From Mesorhizobium xinjiangense (lineage in GTDB: Bacteria; Pseudomonadota; Alphaproteobacteria; Rhizobiales; Rhizobiaceae): a stretch of 64,000 nucleotides of DNA. This document shows, in pieces, positions 35,243 to 43,255 of this stretch. A program made the position numbers and the translations under genes. Where the stretch lies: NCBI RefSeq assembly GCF_009749525.1, contig NZ_WOAC01000014.1, positions 1 to 64,000 on the forward strand, given 5' to 3'. Position 1 is the first letter of the stretch. Each line of letters starts with the position of its first letter. The notes under the pieces were generated by a model. That model was not told where the DNA came from. It did not search any database and saw nothing but the letters and a program-made list of their open reading frames with translations.

Positions 35243-36112
35243 ATGAGATTGGCCGTAATCATTCCGACGCTCGGACGCAGCGCACAGGTGAGGCGCCTCC
35301 TGGCGCATCTGGAAGGGCAAAGCCGGCTGCCGGATGCGGTCATCCTTTCGGCGCCCGATGCGGCGCATGTCGACCAGCCGGCGGCGACCGCCTTTCCGGT
35401 TTCCGCCGTCTTCGGCAGAAAGGGCCTGTGCGCCCAGCGCAATACCGCCCTTGCCCAGGCGCTCGACCGGTTCGACATCGTCACATTCTTCGACGACGAT
35501 TTCGTGCCGTCCGACGACTATCTGGAACGGGTCGAACGGGCATTCGCGCTGAACGACGATTTCGCCGTCGTCATGGGCCACGTGGTCAAGGACGGCGCCT
35601 GCAATGCCGGGCTCGACTGGGCCGAGGCCCTGGAGGCGCTGGAAGCCTGCGCCACCGGCCCCCAGACGCCCCGCGTGGTCGATCATGTCGGCGCCTATGG
35701 CTGCAACATGTCGATCCGCAGCCGACTCGTCGGCGATCTGCGGTTCGACGAGCGGCTGGTGCTGTATGGCTGGCAGGAGGATATCGACTTCACCAGCCAG
35801 TTGCGCGCACGCGGGCGCGTCGTCTGCCTGACCGATCTGCGCGGGGTGCATCTGGGCGTGAAATCCGGACGGGTGAGCGGCAGGCGCTTTGGCTACTCAC
35901 AGGTCGTCAATCCGCTCTATCTGATCCGCAAGGGGTCCGTGCCGGCCAGTTTTGCGCTGCCGCTTCTCGGGCGCAACCTGGCGGCCAATGTCGTGCGCAG
36001 CCTGCGGCCGGAGCCCTTTGTCGATCGGCGAGGGCGGCTTTCCGGCAATCTGCTGGCGCTGGCCCATGTGCTGACGGGGCGGATCGAACCCGAATACATA
36101 CTGAAGATCTGA
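35243..36112 (+). CDS. family 2 glycosyltransferase
   Basis: A 289-residue GT-A enzyme with the start at 35243 (GGGGTAAGC upstream, MRLAVIIPTLGRSAQVRRLL). It has FGRKGLCAQRNTALAQAL, the metal-binding DDD in VTFFDDDFVPSDDYLERVERAF and YGWQEDIDFTSQL (acceptor-side base). It is followed 15 bases later by the export protein gene, with which it forms an operon. It belongs to a different GT2 subgroup from the tandem pair at 28965-30949. Confidence 0.9.
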   Translation: MRLAVIIPTLGRSAQVRRLLAHLEGQSRLPDAVILSAPDAAHVDQPAATAFPVSAVFGRKGLCAQRNTALAQALDRFDIVTFFDDDFVPSDDYLERVERAFALNDDFAVVMGHVVKDGACNAGLDWAEALEALEACATGPQTPRVVDHVGAYGCNMSIRSRLVGDLRFDERLVLYGWQEDIDFTSQLRARGRVVCLTDLRGVHLGVKSGRVSGRRFGYSQVVNPLYLIRKGSVPASFALPLLGRNLAANVVRSLRPEPFVDRRGRLSGNLLALAHVLTGRIEPEYILKI

Positions 36113-36127
36113 GGCGGCGGAGCGATC

Positions 36128-37546
36128 ATGAATTTGAACCGGAACACAGCGCATGAATTGAGCCGCAAAGATGCAGCCGGGCCATCGCGCCTGCGCCCGG
36201 GCGGCCGCCTGCTCGCGACCGCCGCGGCCATTGCCCTCGGCATGGCCCTGTCGGCCCCGGCAAGCGGGTTCGCCGGCGAATATCTGCTCGGAGCGCAAGA
36301 CAAGGTGCGCTTGAAGATCTACGAGTGGCGCGCCTCGAAGGACGTGATCTTCGAGTGGGGCGCGCTCAACGACGAATTCGCGATCGCGGCCGATGGCACC
36401 TTGTCGTTGCCCTTTGCGGGAGAAATCCGGGCGGCCGGGGTAACACCGGGCGAGCTCGGCGACGCCATCAGCAGCCAGTTGATGGTCTCGATGGGTCTGG
36501 GACGCGAGCCCGACGTCGCGGTCGAAGTCGTGGAGTTCCGGCCCTTCTACATCGTCGGCGACGTCACTGATCCGGGCGAGTTTCCCTATCGGCCGGGTCT
36601 CACCGTGCTGCAGGCGCTGACCATTGCCAAGGGGCTGCGCAGGAGCGAGCAGGATACGGTGCGCCTGGAGCGCGAGATCATCAGCGGTCGCGGCGACGTC
36701 GGTCTGCTGGCGCTTTCGCGGGTCAGCCTGATGGCGCGCAAGGCGCGCCTGGAGGCGGAACTGGAGGGCGCCGAAAGCATCACCTTTCCGCCCGAACTGA
36801 TTTCGCGCCAGGACGACCGGACCGTCGCGATCATGATGGAACAGGAGCGTTCGGTGTTCGATGCACGCCGTCAGGGCCTGTCGACACAGTCGCGTGCCCT
36901 CGAAGAGCTCAAGGACTTTCTGGAGAAGGAAATCGAATCGCTCAAACGGCAGGTGAGCTTCCATGACCGACAGGTCGAGATCATGCAGAAGGAGCTCTCT
37001 GGCGTTTCGAGCCTCGTCGAAAAGGGTTATGCCGGGGCCAACCGCGAGATGTCGCTCGAGCGGGCCCTGGTGGAGACGCAGAGCGGGCGCCTGTCGGCGG
37101 AAACCGCGCTCTTGCGGGCCCGCCAGGACCTCAGCCGCACCGACATCTCCATCCTCGAACTGCACAACAATCACGCCAACGAGGTCACCGTGCAGCTGCG
37201 CGAAACCGAAACGCAGCTCAACGATGCCATCCGCAAGAGCCAGACGGCGCAGATGCTGCTCCACGATTCCGAAATCACCGCGCCGCGCCTTCTGGCACGC
37301 CGTGCCCGCGCGGAGCGTGCCGAGCCACGCTATGTCATCGTTCGGCAGACCGGGGACGGGCCGACCGAGATTGAAGCCGAGGAATCCACCGCAGTGATGC
37401 CCGGCGATACGGTGAAGGTGGAAATCCCGCTTTCCTTCGAGACGGACGATTACTTGCAGATCGTGCCCGGTCCGATATCGGCCGATGACGATCCGCTCGC
37501 TGGAGCTTCCGCATCTATGGAGAGCATACCCCCGGCGGTGCGTTGA
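36128..37546 (+). CDS. polysaccharide export protein, ExoF-like
   Basis: A 472-residue exported protein. The signal region is about residues 26-49 (LLATAAAIALGMALSAPASGFAG). The Poly_export domain follows (about 50-120: YLLGAQDKVRLKIYEW, ADGTLSLPFAGEIRAAG), then an SLBB-type segment (FYIVGDVTDPGEFPYRPGLTVLQAL). A long coiled coil (about 230-360) precedes a C-terminal beta-rich tail (VMPGDTVKVEIPL). This is the architecture of Sinorhizobium ExoF, an outer-membrane/periplasmic partner in exopolysaccharide export. No lipobox Cys is seen, unlike Wza. Confidence 0.9.
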   Translation: MNLNRNTAHELSRKDAAGPSRLRPGGRLLATAAAIALGMALSAPASGFAGEYLLGAQDKVRLKIYEWRASKDVIFEWGALNDEFAIAADGTLSLPFAGEIRAAGVTPGELGDAISSQLMVSMGLGREPDVAVEVVEFRPFYIVGDVTDPGEFPYRPGLTVLQALTIAKGLRRSEQDTVRLEREIISGRGDVGLLALSRVSLMARKARLEAELEGAESITFPPELISRQDDRTVAIMMEQERSVFDARRQGLSTQSRALEELKDFLEKEIESLKRQVSFHDRQVEIMQKELSGVSSLVEKGYAGANREMSLERALVETQSGRLSAETALLRARQDLSRTDISILELHNNHANEVTVQLRETETQLNDAIRKSQTAQMLLHDSEITAPRLLARRARAERAEPRYVIVRQTGDGPTEIEAEESTAVMPGDTVKVEIPLSFETDDYLQIVPGPISADDDPLAGASASMESIPPAVR

Positions 37547-37714
37547 GCTTGCCACTCGCCGTCCTTCCGCGCGGTGCGAACTTGGTGCGAAAACACGACA
37601 CCTCTGCCCCAAACCGCCCCGCGGATGCACGGATGGGATTCACATCACTTCACAAATGCGGGCGTTTCTGGTCTGCTTCCGGCTGGCGGGGCGCATGGCC
37701 TGAGGAGAATACCC

Positions 37715-37966
37715 GTGCATTGGAGCCACGTCGCGGTCGCTGTCGTCGGGCTGCTTCTCGGGTTTCGATTTCGCGCCCCCGCGCTGCTGGCCGCGACGGC
37801 GATCATCTTCATCGCCGCTACCTTGATATATGGCGTCGACGACACACCTCAGACGCGTGGTCTGCTTTCCGGGCTGCTTCTTGTGATCACGCTGCAACTG
37901 GCCTATCTGGCCGGCCTTCTGATCGCGATCCTGTGGAGACGCAGGGACCAGAGGAACGGTCGGTAA
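37715..37966 (+). CDS. small two- or three-helix membrane protein
   Basis: Chosen start: GTG at 37715 with an ideal GAGGAG site six bases away, giving 83 residues. A longer frame from 37574 adds 47 residues of poor quality. Hydrophobic segments lie at about 4-17 (HVAVAVVGLLLGF), 20-38 and 52-74, ending in a basic RRRDQRNGR tail. I do not recognise a family. It sits between the export protein and the ExoY-like gene and may be an accessory membrane factor of the polysaccharide machinery. Confidence 0.6.
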   Translation: MHWSHVAVAVVGLLLGFRFRAPALLAATAIIFIAATLIYGVDDTPQTRGLLSGLLLVITLQLAYLAGLLIAILWRRRDQRNGR

Positions 37967-37984
37967 GGCGTCGCTCCATGGCGC

Positions 37985-38809
37985 TCAGGCAGCGTCGTCA
38001 AAGCGCATCACGGCAATCACGGTCCGCGCCAGGATGATCAGATCGGACGAGATCGACCAGTTGCGCACATAATGGCTGTCGAGAAAGACACGGCTGTCGT
38101 AGTCCGTTCTGGAGCGGCCGGTAACCTGCCACAATCCCGTGAGACCGGGCCGGACACTGAGATAGTCGCGGGCGCACGCCCCGTAGAGTTCGAGTTCATC
38201 GGCAACGATCGGTCTCGGGCCGACACAGCTCATGTCGCCGCGCAGGATATTGAGCAATTGCGGCAGCTCGTCGATGCTCGATTTGCGTAGCATGGTGCCC
38301 AGCAGCGTGATGCGTGGATCGTGTGCGAGCTTCCTGTTCTCCTCCCATTCGCGGGCGGCCTCCGGATTGCGCTCAAGATAGTCTTGAAGGGCACGATCGG
38401 CATCACGCGCCATGGTTCTGAACTTGTGGCAATAGAACGGGCGACCATCGAACCCGATGCGGCGATGCGAATAGAAGACCGGCCCACCGGCCGTGCACCG
38501 GATTATGAGGGCCACGACCAGCATGATCGGCGCCGCGGCAAGCAGGGCGCAGGACGCAACGACGAGATCCAGCGCCCGCTTGGACCAACCGCCGATCGGA
38601 CGCACGGGCGCGCCGCTGCCGGGAAGCACCTGCGCCTGTGCGCCTGCGCCGTCGGCAGCCTGCATTTCGACGGGGCCGGTGGCGCGCGCCGGCAGCATCC
38701 CACCTTCTCCAACGTCCGTGCGGGCGTTCAATAGCCGGTTCGGGCGCAATGCGAGGAGCGCTCTAAGGCTGCGTCTGGGCGGATGGTTTTCGTAGAGTTC
38801 CATTGTCAT
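37985..38809 (-). CDS. ExoY-like undecaprenyl-phosphate sugar phosphotransferase
   Basis: A 274-residue initiating sugar transferase; the start lies in a run of possible codons (TTG 38815, ATG 38809, ATG 38803). An N-terminal tail of about 75 residues precedes one membrane helix (about 78-103) and the Bac_transf catalytic domain: FYSHRRIGFDGRPFYCHKFRTM, LGTMLRKSSIDELPQLLNIL, DMSCVGPRPIVADEL and YLSVRPGLTGLWQVTGR. It transfers the first sugar phosphate to undecaprenyl phosphate at the inner membrane. It has the single-helix form of ExoY, not the five-helix WbaP form. Confidence 0.93.
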   Translation of the reverse strand: MTMELYENHPPRRSLRALLALRPNRLLNARTDVGEGGMLPARATGPVEMQAADGAGAQAQVLPGSGAPVRPIGGWSKRALDLVVASCALLAAAPIMLVVALIIRCTAGGPVFYSHRRIGFDGRPFYCHKFRTMARDADRALQDYLERNPEAAREWEENRKLAHDPRITLLGTMLRKSSIDELPQLLNILRGDMSCVGPRPIVADELELYGACARDYLSVRPGLTGLWQVTGRSRTDYDSRVFLDSHYVRNWSISSDLIILARTVIAVMRFDDAA

Positions 38810-39118
38810 TGGCAATCGCCGAAGCTCATAGTCAGCACGTTCTGCCTCGCACTGTCCCAGCGATCGGCATTCTTCGGCAAGAACGGCAATGGTGGTATCG
38901 GCCCTGCGGCGAACCTACTCCCTACGTCCTCCGCATGAGCCGGCCGCAAGCGCTCCGACACAAAAGGCCACGGACGCAACCAAGGGTGACAATCAATCCC
39001 GGATCGCGCATTTTCGCGCGGACGCAGGCGCCCGGAAAATCGAATCGATATTCACAAGGCGCGATGCGCCGCTTCAAGTGACTGACGCACAAAGGGCATC
39101 CCAGGCGCGGAGGAAACA
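38810..39118. other. intergenic region, no gene seen
   Basis: 309 bases between the divergent ExoY-like and ZIP transporter genes. Open frames here lack ribosome-binding sites and family features. It presumably contains the promoter of the ExoY-like gene. No repeat copy was found. Confidence 0.5.
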
Positions 39119-39865
39119 ATGATGGAACTCGTCCCGTCCCTTCTGTGGGGGCTGCTGGCCGGAAGTTCCCTGCTGATCGGCGCGGCGTTCGGCTGGTTCG
39201 CAGGACCGGGCGCCCGCGTGACCGCTGGCGTCATGGCTTTCGGTTCCGGCGTGCTGGTGTCTGCGATCGCCTTCGAGCTGATGGACGAGGCGCTGCGGAT
39301 CGGGGGGATCGGGCCGGCGGCGATCGGCTTCGCTCTCGGCGCGATCGCCTTCACCGCCGGCGCCCTGGCGCTGGCCCGGCGCGGCGCACACGGGCGCAAG
39401 CGCTCGTCGAAGGCCGCCGCGCCCGCCACGACCGCCGCACTTGCCATCGCGCTCGGCTCGGTCTTCGACGGCATTCCCGAATCGATGGTCATCGGCCTCA
39501 GCCTGCTCGAAGGCAACGGCGTCTCGCTGCCGATCGTGGCGGCGGTATTTCTGTCAAACGTCCCCGAAGGCATGTCGAGCGCGGTCGGCCTGAAGAAGGC
39601 CGGCCTGTCGAAAACCTACGTGTTCGGTCTATGGACCGGCATTGCGCTCCTGTGCGGCATAGGCTCGCTTGCCGGCTTCATCCTGTTCGACGGGGCGGCG
39701 CCCGAATATGTCGCCATCGCGCAGGGCGTGGCGGCCGGCGCCATGCTTGCCATGATCGCCGACACCATGATTCCGGAAGCCTTCGACGAGGCGCACGATG
39801 CCGCCGGCCTGATCACCGCGGCCGGCTTCCTCACCGCCTTCGTGATGTCACACGCCTTTGGCTAG
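39119..39865 (+). CDS. ZIP family metal transporter
   Basis: A 248-residue membrane protein with about eight helices. The start at 39119 follows GGAGGAAAC. The metal-site helix is SVFDGIPESMVIGLSL, and the next one is AVFLSNVPEGMSSAVGLKKAG, both characteristic of ZIP (ZupT-like) importers of zinc and other divalent metals. The usual His-rich loop is only a short basic stretch. Its TAG stop (39863-39865) lies inside the first bases of dispersed-repeat copy D. Confidence 0.9.
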   Translation: MMELVPSLLWGLLAGSSLLIGAAFGWFAGPGARVTAGVMAFGSGVLVSAIAFELMDEALRIGGIGPAAIGFALGAIAFTAGALALARRGAHGRKRSSKAAAPATTAALAIALGSVFDGIPESMVIGLSLLEGNGVSLPIVAAVFLSNVPEGMSSAVGLKKAGLSKTYVFGLWTGIALLCGIGSLAGFILFDGAAPEYVAIAQGVAAGAMLAMIADTMIPEAFDEAHDAAGLITAAGFLTAFVMSHAFG

Positions 39866-39976
39866 CACGCGTTCGCTTCAAACGGAAACGTTTGAAGCAA
39901 AGATATGCGCGCCAGATCAATATGCTGGAGCATGTACCTTTCGCTCAAACGATTCCGTTTGAGCGGGACATGCTCT
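39861..39976 (+). repeat. dispersed double-palindrome repeat, copy D
   Basis: Begins GCTAGCACGCGTTCGCTTCA and ends GAGCGGGACATGCTCT. Both hairpins are intact (GCTTCAAACG-GAAA-CGTTTGAAGC; CGCTCAAACGATTCCGTTTG with its complement), with the core ATGCGCGCCAGATCAATATG between them. It contains the stop codon of the ZIP gene. Confidence 0.9.
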
Positions 39977-40080
39977 AAGCACGGGCGGTGCCCATGCCGG
40001 CCCGGCCAAGCCAATTGCCCCGTGCCGGCATTCCGGCTAAGACTTCGCCGATCAATGCCAGCGTCGGGGATACCCATTCG

Positions 40081-40977
40081 ATGACGAGCGAGACCGCCGC
40101 CACCGCCGAAGAACAGGCAAGGCTGCTTTCGGCAGCCCTGCCCTACATGCAGCGCTACGAGCACAAGACGGTGGTCGTGAAATATGGCGGCCACGCCATG
40201 GGCGACGAAGCCCTCGGCACGGCCTTCGCACGCGACATCGCGCTCTTGAAGCAGTCGGGCGTCAACCCGATCGTGGTGCATGGCGGGGGGCCGCAAATCG
40301 CCGCCATGCTGAAGAATGTGGGCATCGAATCCAAGTTCGAGGGCGGACTGCGCGTCACCGACCGCCAGACGGTCGAGATCGTCGAAATGGTGCTGGCCGG
40401 TTCGATCAACAAGGAGATCGTGGCGCTCATCAATGCGCAGGGCGAATGGGCGATCGGGCTGTGCGGCAAGGACGGCAACATGGTCTTTGCCGAAAAGGCG
40501 CACAAGACCGTCAAGGACCCCGATTCCAACATCGAGCGGGTGCTCGATCTCGGCTTCGTCGGCGAGCCTGTCGAGGTCGACCGCACGCTGCTCGATCTGC
40601 TCGCGCGCTCCGAGATGATCCCGGTGATCGCGCCGGTGGCGCCCGGCCGCGACGGCCACACCTACAACATCAATGCCGACACCTTTGCCGGCGCCATCGC
40701 CGGCGCGCTTGGCGCCTCGCGCCTCCTGTTCCTGACCGACGTGCCGGGCGTGCTCGACAAGGACAAGAAACTGATCGACGAGCTGACGGTCGCCGAGGCC
40801 AGGGCGCTGATCAACGACGGAACGATCTCAGGCGGCATGATCCCCAAGGTCGAGACCTGCATCGAGGCGATCGAGCGCGGCGTGGAGGGCGTGGTCATCC
40901 TCAACGGCAAGACGCCGCATGCGGTGCTGCTCGAACTGTTCACCGAGCATGGCGCCGGCACGCTCATCATGCCGTGA
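40081..40977 (+). CDS. argB: acetylglutamate kinase
   Basis: A 298-residue amino-acid kinase catalysing the second step of arginine synthesis (N-acetylglutamate phosphorylation). The start at 40081 ([13 protein letters not shown]) fits the family length; an in-frame ATG at 39988 adds 31 residues that run from just past the repeat. Motifs: [46 protein letters not shown], and [21 protein letters not shown]. The AAK superfamily is the certain call. In rhizobia it normally lies next to engB, here 28.6 kb away. Confidence 0.97.
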   Translation: MTSETAATAEEQARLLSAALPYMQRYEHKTVVVKYGGHAMGDEALGTAFARDIALLKQSGVNPIVVHGGGPQIAAMLKNVGIESKFEGGLRVTDRQTVEIVEMVLAGSINKEIVALINAQGEWAIGLCGKDGNMVFAEKAHKTVKDPDSNIERVLDLGFVGEPVEVDRTLLDLLARSEMIPVIAPVAPGRDGHTYNINADTFAGAIAGALGASRLLFLTDVPGVLDKDKKLIDELTVAEARALINDGTISGGMIPKVETCIEAIERGVEGVVILNGKTPHAVLLELFTEHGAGTLIMP

Positions 40978-41026
40978 CGGCGTTCGGATGAGAAAGCTCC
41001 GCGCGCGAATGGAAGGAGTCGGAGCC

Positions 41027-41326
41027 ATGACGTTCGAAAGTGCGCCCTACGACAGCGCAGAGTTTCTCGAAGACGATGAAGCGATCGCCGCCTATCTTGA
41101 GGAGGCTTTCGCGACGAATGACCCGGCCTTCATACTCAAGGCCCTGGGCACCGTCGCCAGAGCCCGGAGCATGAGCCGTCTGGCCGAGGAAACGGGGATG
41201 AGCCGCACGTCGCTTTACAAGGCGTTGAGCGGCGAAGGGCGACCGGAATTCGCGACGATCTTGAAGGTTGCGCGCGCCCTTGGGCTCGACATGACGGTGA
41301 AGCCGCATATGCCGGACGCTGCGTGA
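41027..41326 (+). CDS. HigA/DNA-binding antitoxin-like protein without a toxin partner
   Basis: A 99-residue protein of the addiction-module antidote family (HTH with the pattern DDEAIAAYLEEAFATNDPAFILKALGTVARARSMSRLAEETGMSRTSLYKALS). The start at 41027 follows GGAGTCGGAGCC. In most genomes it is preceded by a RelE/ParE-type toxin gene; here the upstream gene is argB, only 50 bases away, and no toxin is seen on either side. It may be a stand-alone regulator or the surviving half of a pair. Confidence 0.85.
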   Translation: MTFESAPYDSAEFLEDDEAIAAYLEEAFATNDPAFILKALGTVARARSMSRLAEETGMSRTSLYKALSGEGRPEFATILKVARALGLDMTVKPHMPDAA

Positions 41327-41364
41327 CGCAATGCGCAGTTTCGGCGATGAGGCCCTGCAGCGCC

Positions 41365-42270
41365 TCACCCCACAATGAGCAGCATCAGGATACCGCCGAC
41401 GATCAGCAGGCAGCCGGCCACCTCCATGGCGTTGATCTTCTCGCGAAAGAAGAAGACCGATGAGGCGAAGGTGAAGATCATCTCGACCTGCGCCAGCGCC
41501 TTGACGATCGCCGCCTGCTGCAAGGTCATGGCCATGAACCAGCCGAACGAAGCGCAGGCGCCGGCCAGCCCGACGACGAGCGACGGCTTCCAGGCGCCCG
41601 CGATGCGGCCGATCTCGGCGCGATCCTTCCAGACCATCCAGACACCCATGACCAGCGTCTGGAAGACGATGACGCAGGCCAGCGTGACGGCCGCCTGCAT
41701 CATGAAATTCGGCCCGCCCAGCGCCAGGGAGGCGGCGCGGTATGCGACCGCGGCGACGCCGAACAGCGTGCCCGATGCGAGGCCGATCAGCGCGTTGCGG
41801 CTGATCAGCGAGGAGAACAGCGAACGCCAGCTAAGCTGCGTGTGGGCGACCGAGATCAGCATGACGCCGAAGACGCTGACGGCGATCGCCGCCAGCACGC
41901 CGGCAGTCACCTTCTCGCCCAGAAAGATGAGGCCGAAGAGCGCGGCCTGTGCCGGCTCGGTGCGCGAATAGGCCGTTCCGACGGCGAAATTGCGAAACGA
42001 GAACAGGTAGACGAGCAGGAAGGTCGCCGCGATCTGGCCGAGCCCGCCGACGATCATCCAGGCCAGGAAGGCCGCGTTGACCGGCGGCAGTTCGTAGCCG
42101 GCGATCCGATTGAGGCCGAAGACGAAGGCCAGCGCAAAGGGCACACCGAAGCCGAAGCGCACGAAGGTGGCGCCCGTCGTGCCCATGACCCCCTTGAGGT
42201 GCTTCTGCATCGCCGAACGCACATTCTGCAGGAATGCCGCGGCGACGGTGATTGCGATCCACAATTCCAT
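41365..42270 (-). CDS. EamA/DMT superfamily transporter
   Basis: A 301-residue membrane protein with ten helices in two EamA repeats (about 1-140 and 150-300). Characteristic motifs are FAVGTAYSRTEPAQAALFGLIFLGEKVTAGVL in the first half and KALAQVEMIFTFASSVFFFREKINAMEVAGCLLIVGGILML in the second. The substrate is unknown; relatives export amino acids or metabolites. The ATG at 42270 has GGGGACAGG upstream. The gene is convergent with the antitoxin-like gene. Confidence 0.9.
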   Translation of the reverse strand: MELWIAITVAAAFLQNVRSAMQKHLKGVMGTTGATFVRFGFGVPFALAFVFGLNRIAGYELPPVNAAFLAWMIVGGLGQIAATFLLVYLFSFRNFAVGTAYSRTEPAQAALFGLIFLGEKVTAGVLAAIAVSVFGVMLISVAHTQLSWRSLFSSLISRNALIGLASGTLFGVAAVAYRAASLALGGPNFMMQAAVTLACVIVFQTLVMGVWMVWKDRAEIGRIAGAWKPSLVVGLAGACASFGWFMAMTLQQAAIVKALAQVEMIFTFASSVFFFREKINAMEVAGCLLIVGGILMLLIVG

Positions 42271-42445
42271 GCCTGTCCCCGATCTCAACGCCCCTTATCC
42301 ACATCGGCCACCGCGTGGCAATGGGTCAGCGGCGCAGTGCGGCCTGGTTACCGGATGGCGCGGAAGCCGGGCGGACGGCACGCCGATTTCGATCACGAGC
42401 AGATCCGTCCCTTGCAGTCGCCGCCATACGGCGCGACAAGCAGGT

Positions 42446-43171
42446 ATGACAGTTCTGCCCGATCCCTCACGATTCGCCGCCGTCACCGACTGGGTGTTCG
42501 ACCTCGACAACACGCTCTATCCGCATCACTCGAACCTGTTTGCCCAGATCGACGTGAAGATGACAGCCTATGTCTCGAAGCTGCTGCAATTGCCGCGCGA
42601 TGAGGCGCGCCGGCTGCAGAAGGAGCTCTACAAGGACTACGGCACGACGCTGAACGGGCTGATGACCCGCTACGGCATCGATCCGGACGATTTCCTGCAG
42701 AAGGTGCACGACATCGACTATTCGCACCTGGCGCCCGATCCGGACCTCGGCGCAGCGATCCGCACCCTGCCGGGGCGCAAGTTCATCTTCACCAATGGTG
42801 ACCGTGGCCATGCCGAGCGCACGGCCGGCCAGCTCGGTATTCTCGACCATTTCGACGATATATTCGACATTGTGGCCGCCGGTCTCGTGCCCAAGCCGGC
42901 GCGAGAGACCTATGACAAATTCACCGCGCTGCACCGCGTGGCCGGACCGAATGCGGTGATGCTCGAGGACCTGGCGCGCAATCTCGCCGTGCCCAAGGCG
43001 CTCGGCATGACGACGGTTCTGATCGTGCCGCGCAATTTCGAGCCGACCTTTTCGGAAATCTGGGAGCGCGACCCCGAATTCGAGGACGATGTCGACTACG
43101 TGACCGACGATCTCGCCGGCTTCCTGGGGGCGATCAAGCCGGCGGCGGGCGGAAACCCGTCATCGGCCTGA
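42446..43171 (+). CDS. HAD-family pyrimidine 5'-nucleotidase-like phosphatase
   Basis: A 241-residue HAD hydrolase. Motif I VFDLDNTLYP (about 18-27) holds the nucleophile and acid Asp, motif II FTNGDRGHAERT the Thr/Asn, motif III Lys in LVPKPARETYDKF, and motif IV LEDLARNL the last Asp. YPHHSNLFAQID and the helical cap identify the pyrimidine 5'-nucleotidase/SDT1-YjjG group. It would dephosphorylate UMP/CMP or damaged nucleotides. The ATG at 42446 is the first start with a downstream conserved motif. Confidence 0.88.
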   Translation: MTVLPDPSRFAAVTDWVFDLDNTLYPHHSNLFAQIDVKMTAYVSKLLQLPRDEARRLQKELYKDYGTTLNGLMTRYGIDPDDFLQKVHDIDYSHLAPDPDLGAAIRTLPGRKFIFTNGDRGHAERTAGQLGILDHFDDIFDIVAAGLVPKPARETYDKFTALHRVAGPNAVMLEDLARNLAVPKALGMTTVLIVPRNFEPTFSEIWERDPEFEDDVDYVTDDLAGFLGAIKPAAGGNPSSA

Positions 43172-43194
43172 CACGCGGGCAGGCAAGGCGCATT

Positions 43195-43227
43195 CCCCCT
43201 CCACCACGCTTCGCGCGGTGGAGGGGG
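43195..43227. terminator. bidirectional hairpin between convergent genes
   Basis: CCCCCTCCACC (43195-43205) pairs with GGTGGAGGGGG (43217-43227), and the loop can add a CGC/GCG pair. It lies between the convergent nucleotidase and copper-protein genes and can stop transcription from both sides. There is no strong T run, so confidence is moderate. Confidence 0.6.
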
Positions 43228-43255
43228 CTTATGCGATCATCCGCCCGGCTCCCAT

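Noticed and set aside
38803-39081. 92-codon plus frame between the ExoY-like and ZIP genes
   Set aside because: No ribosome-binding site or recognisable features; probably chance.
42110-42445. N-terminal extension of the HAD nucleotidase
   Set aside because: The extra 112 codons lie antisense to the EamA gene start and precede the conserved motif by far more than the family allows.
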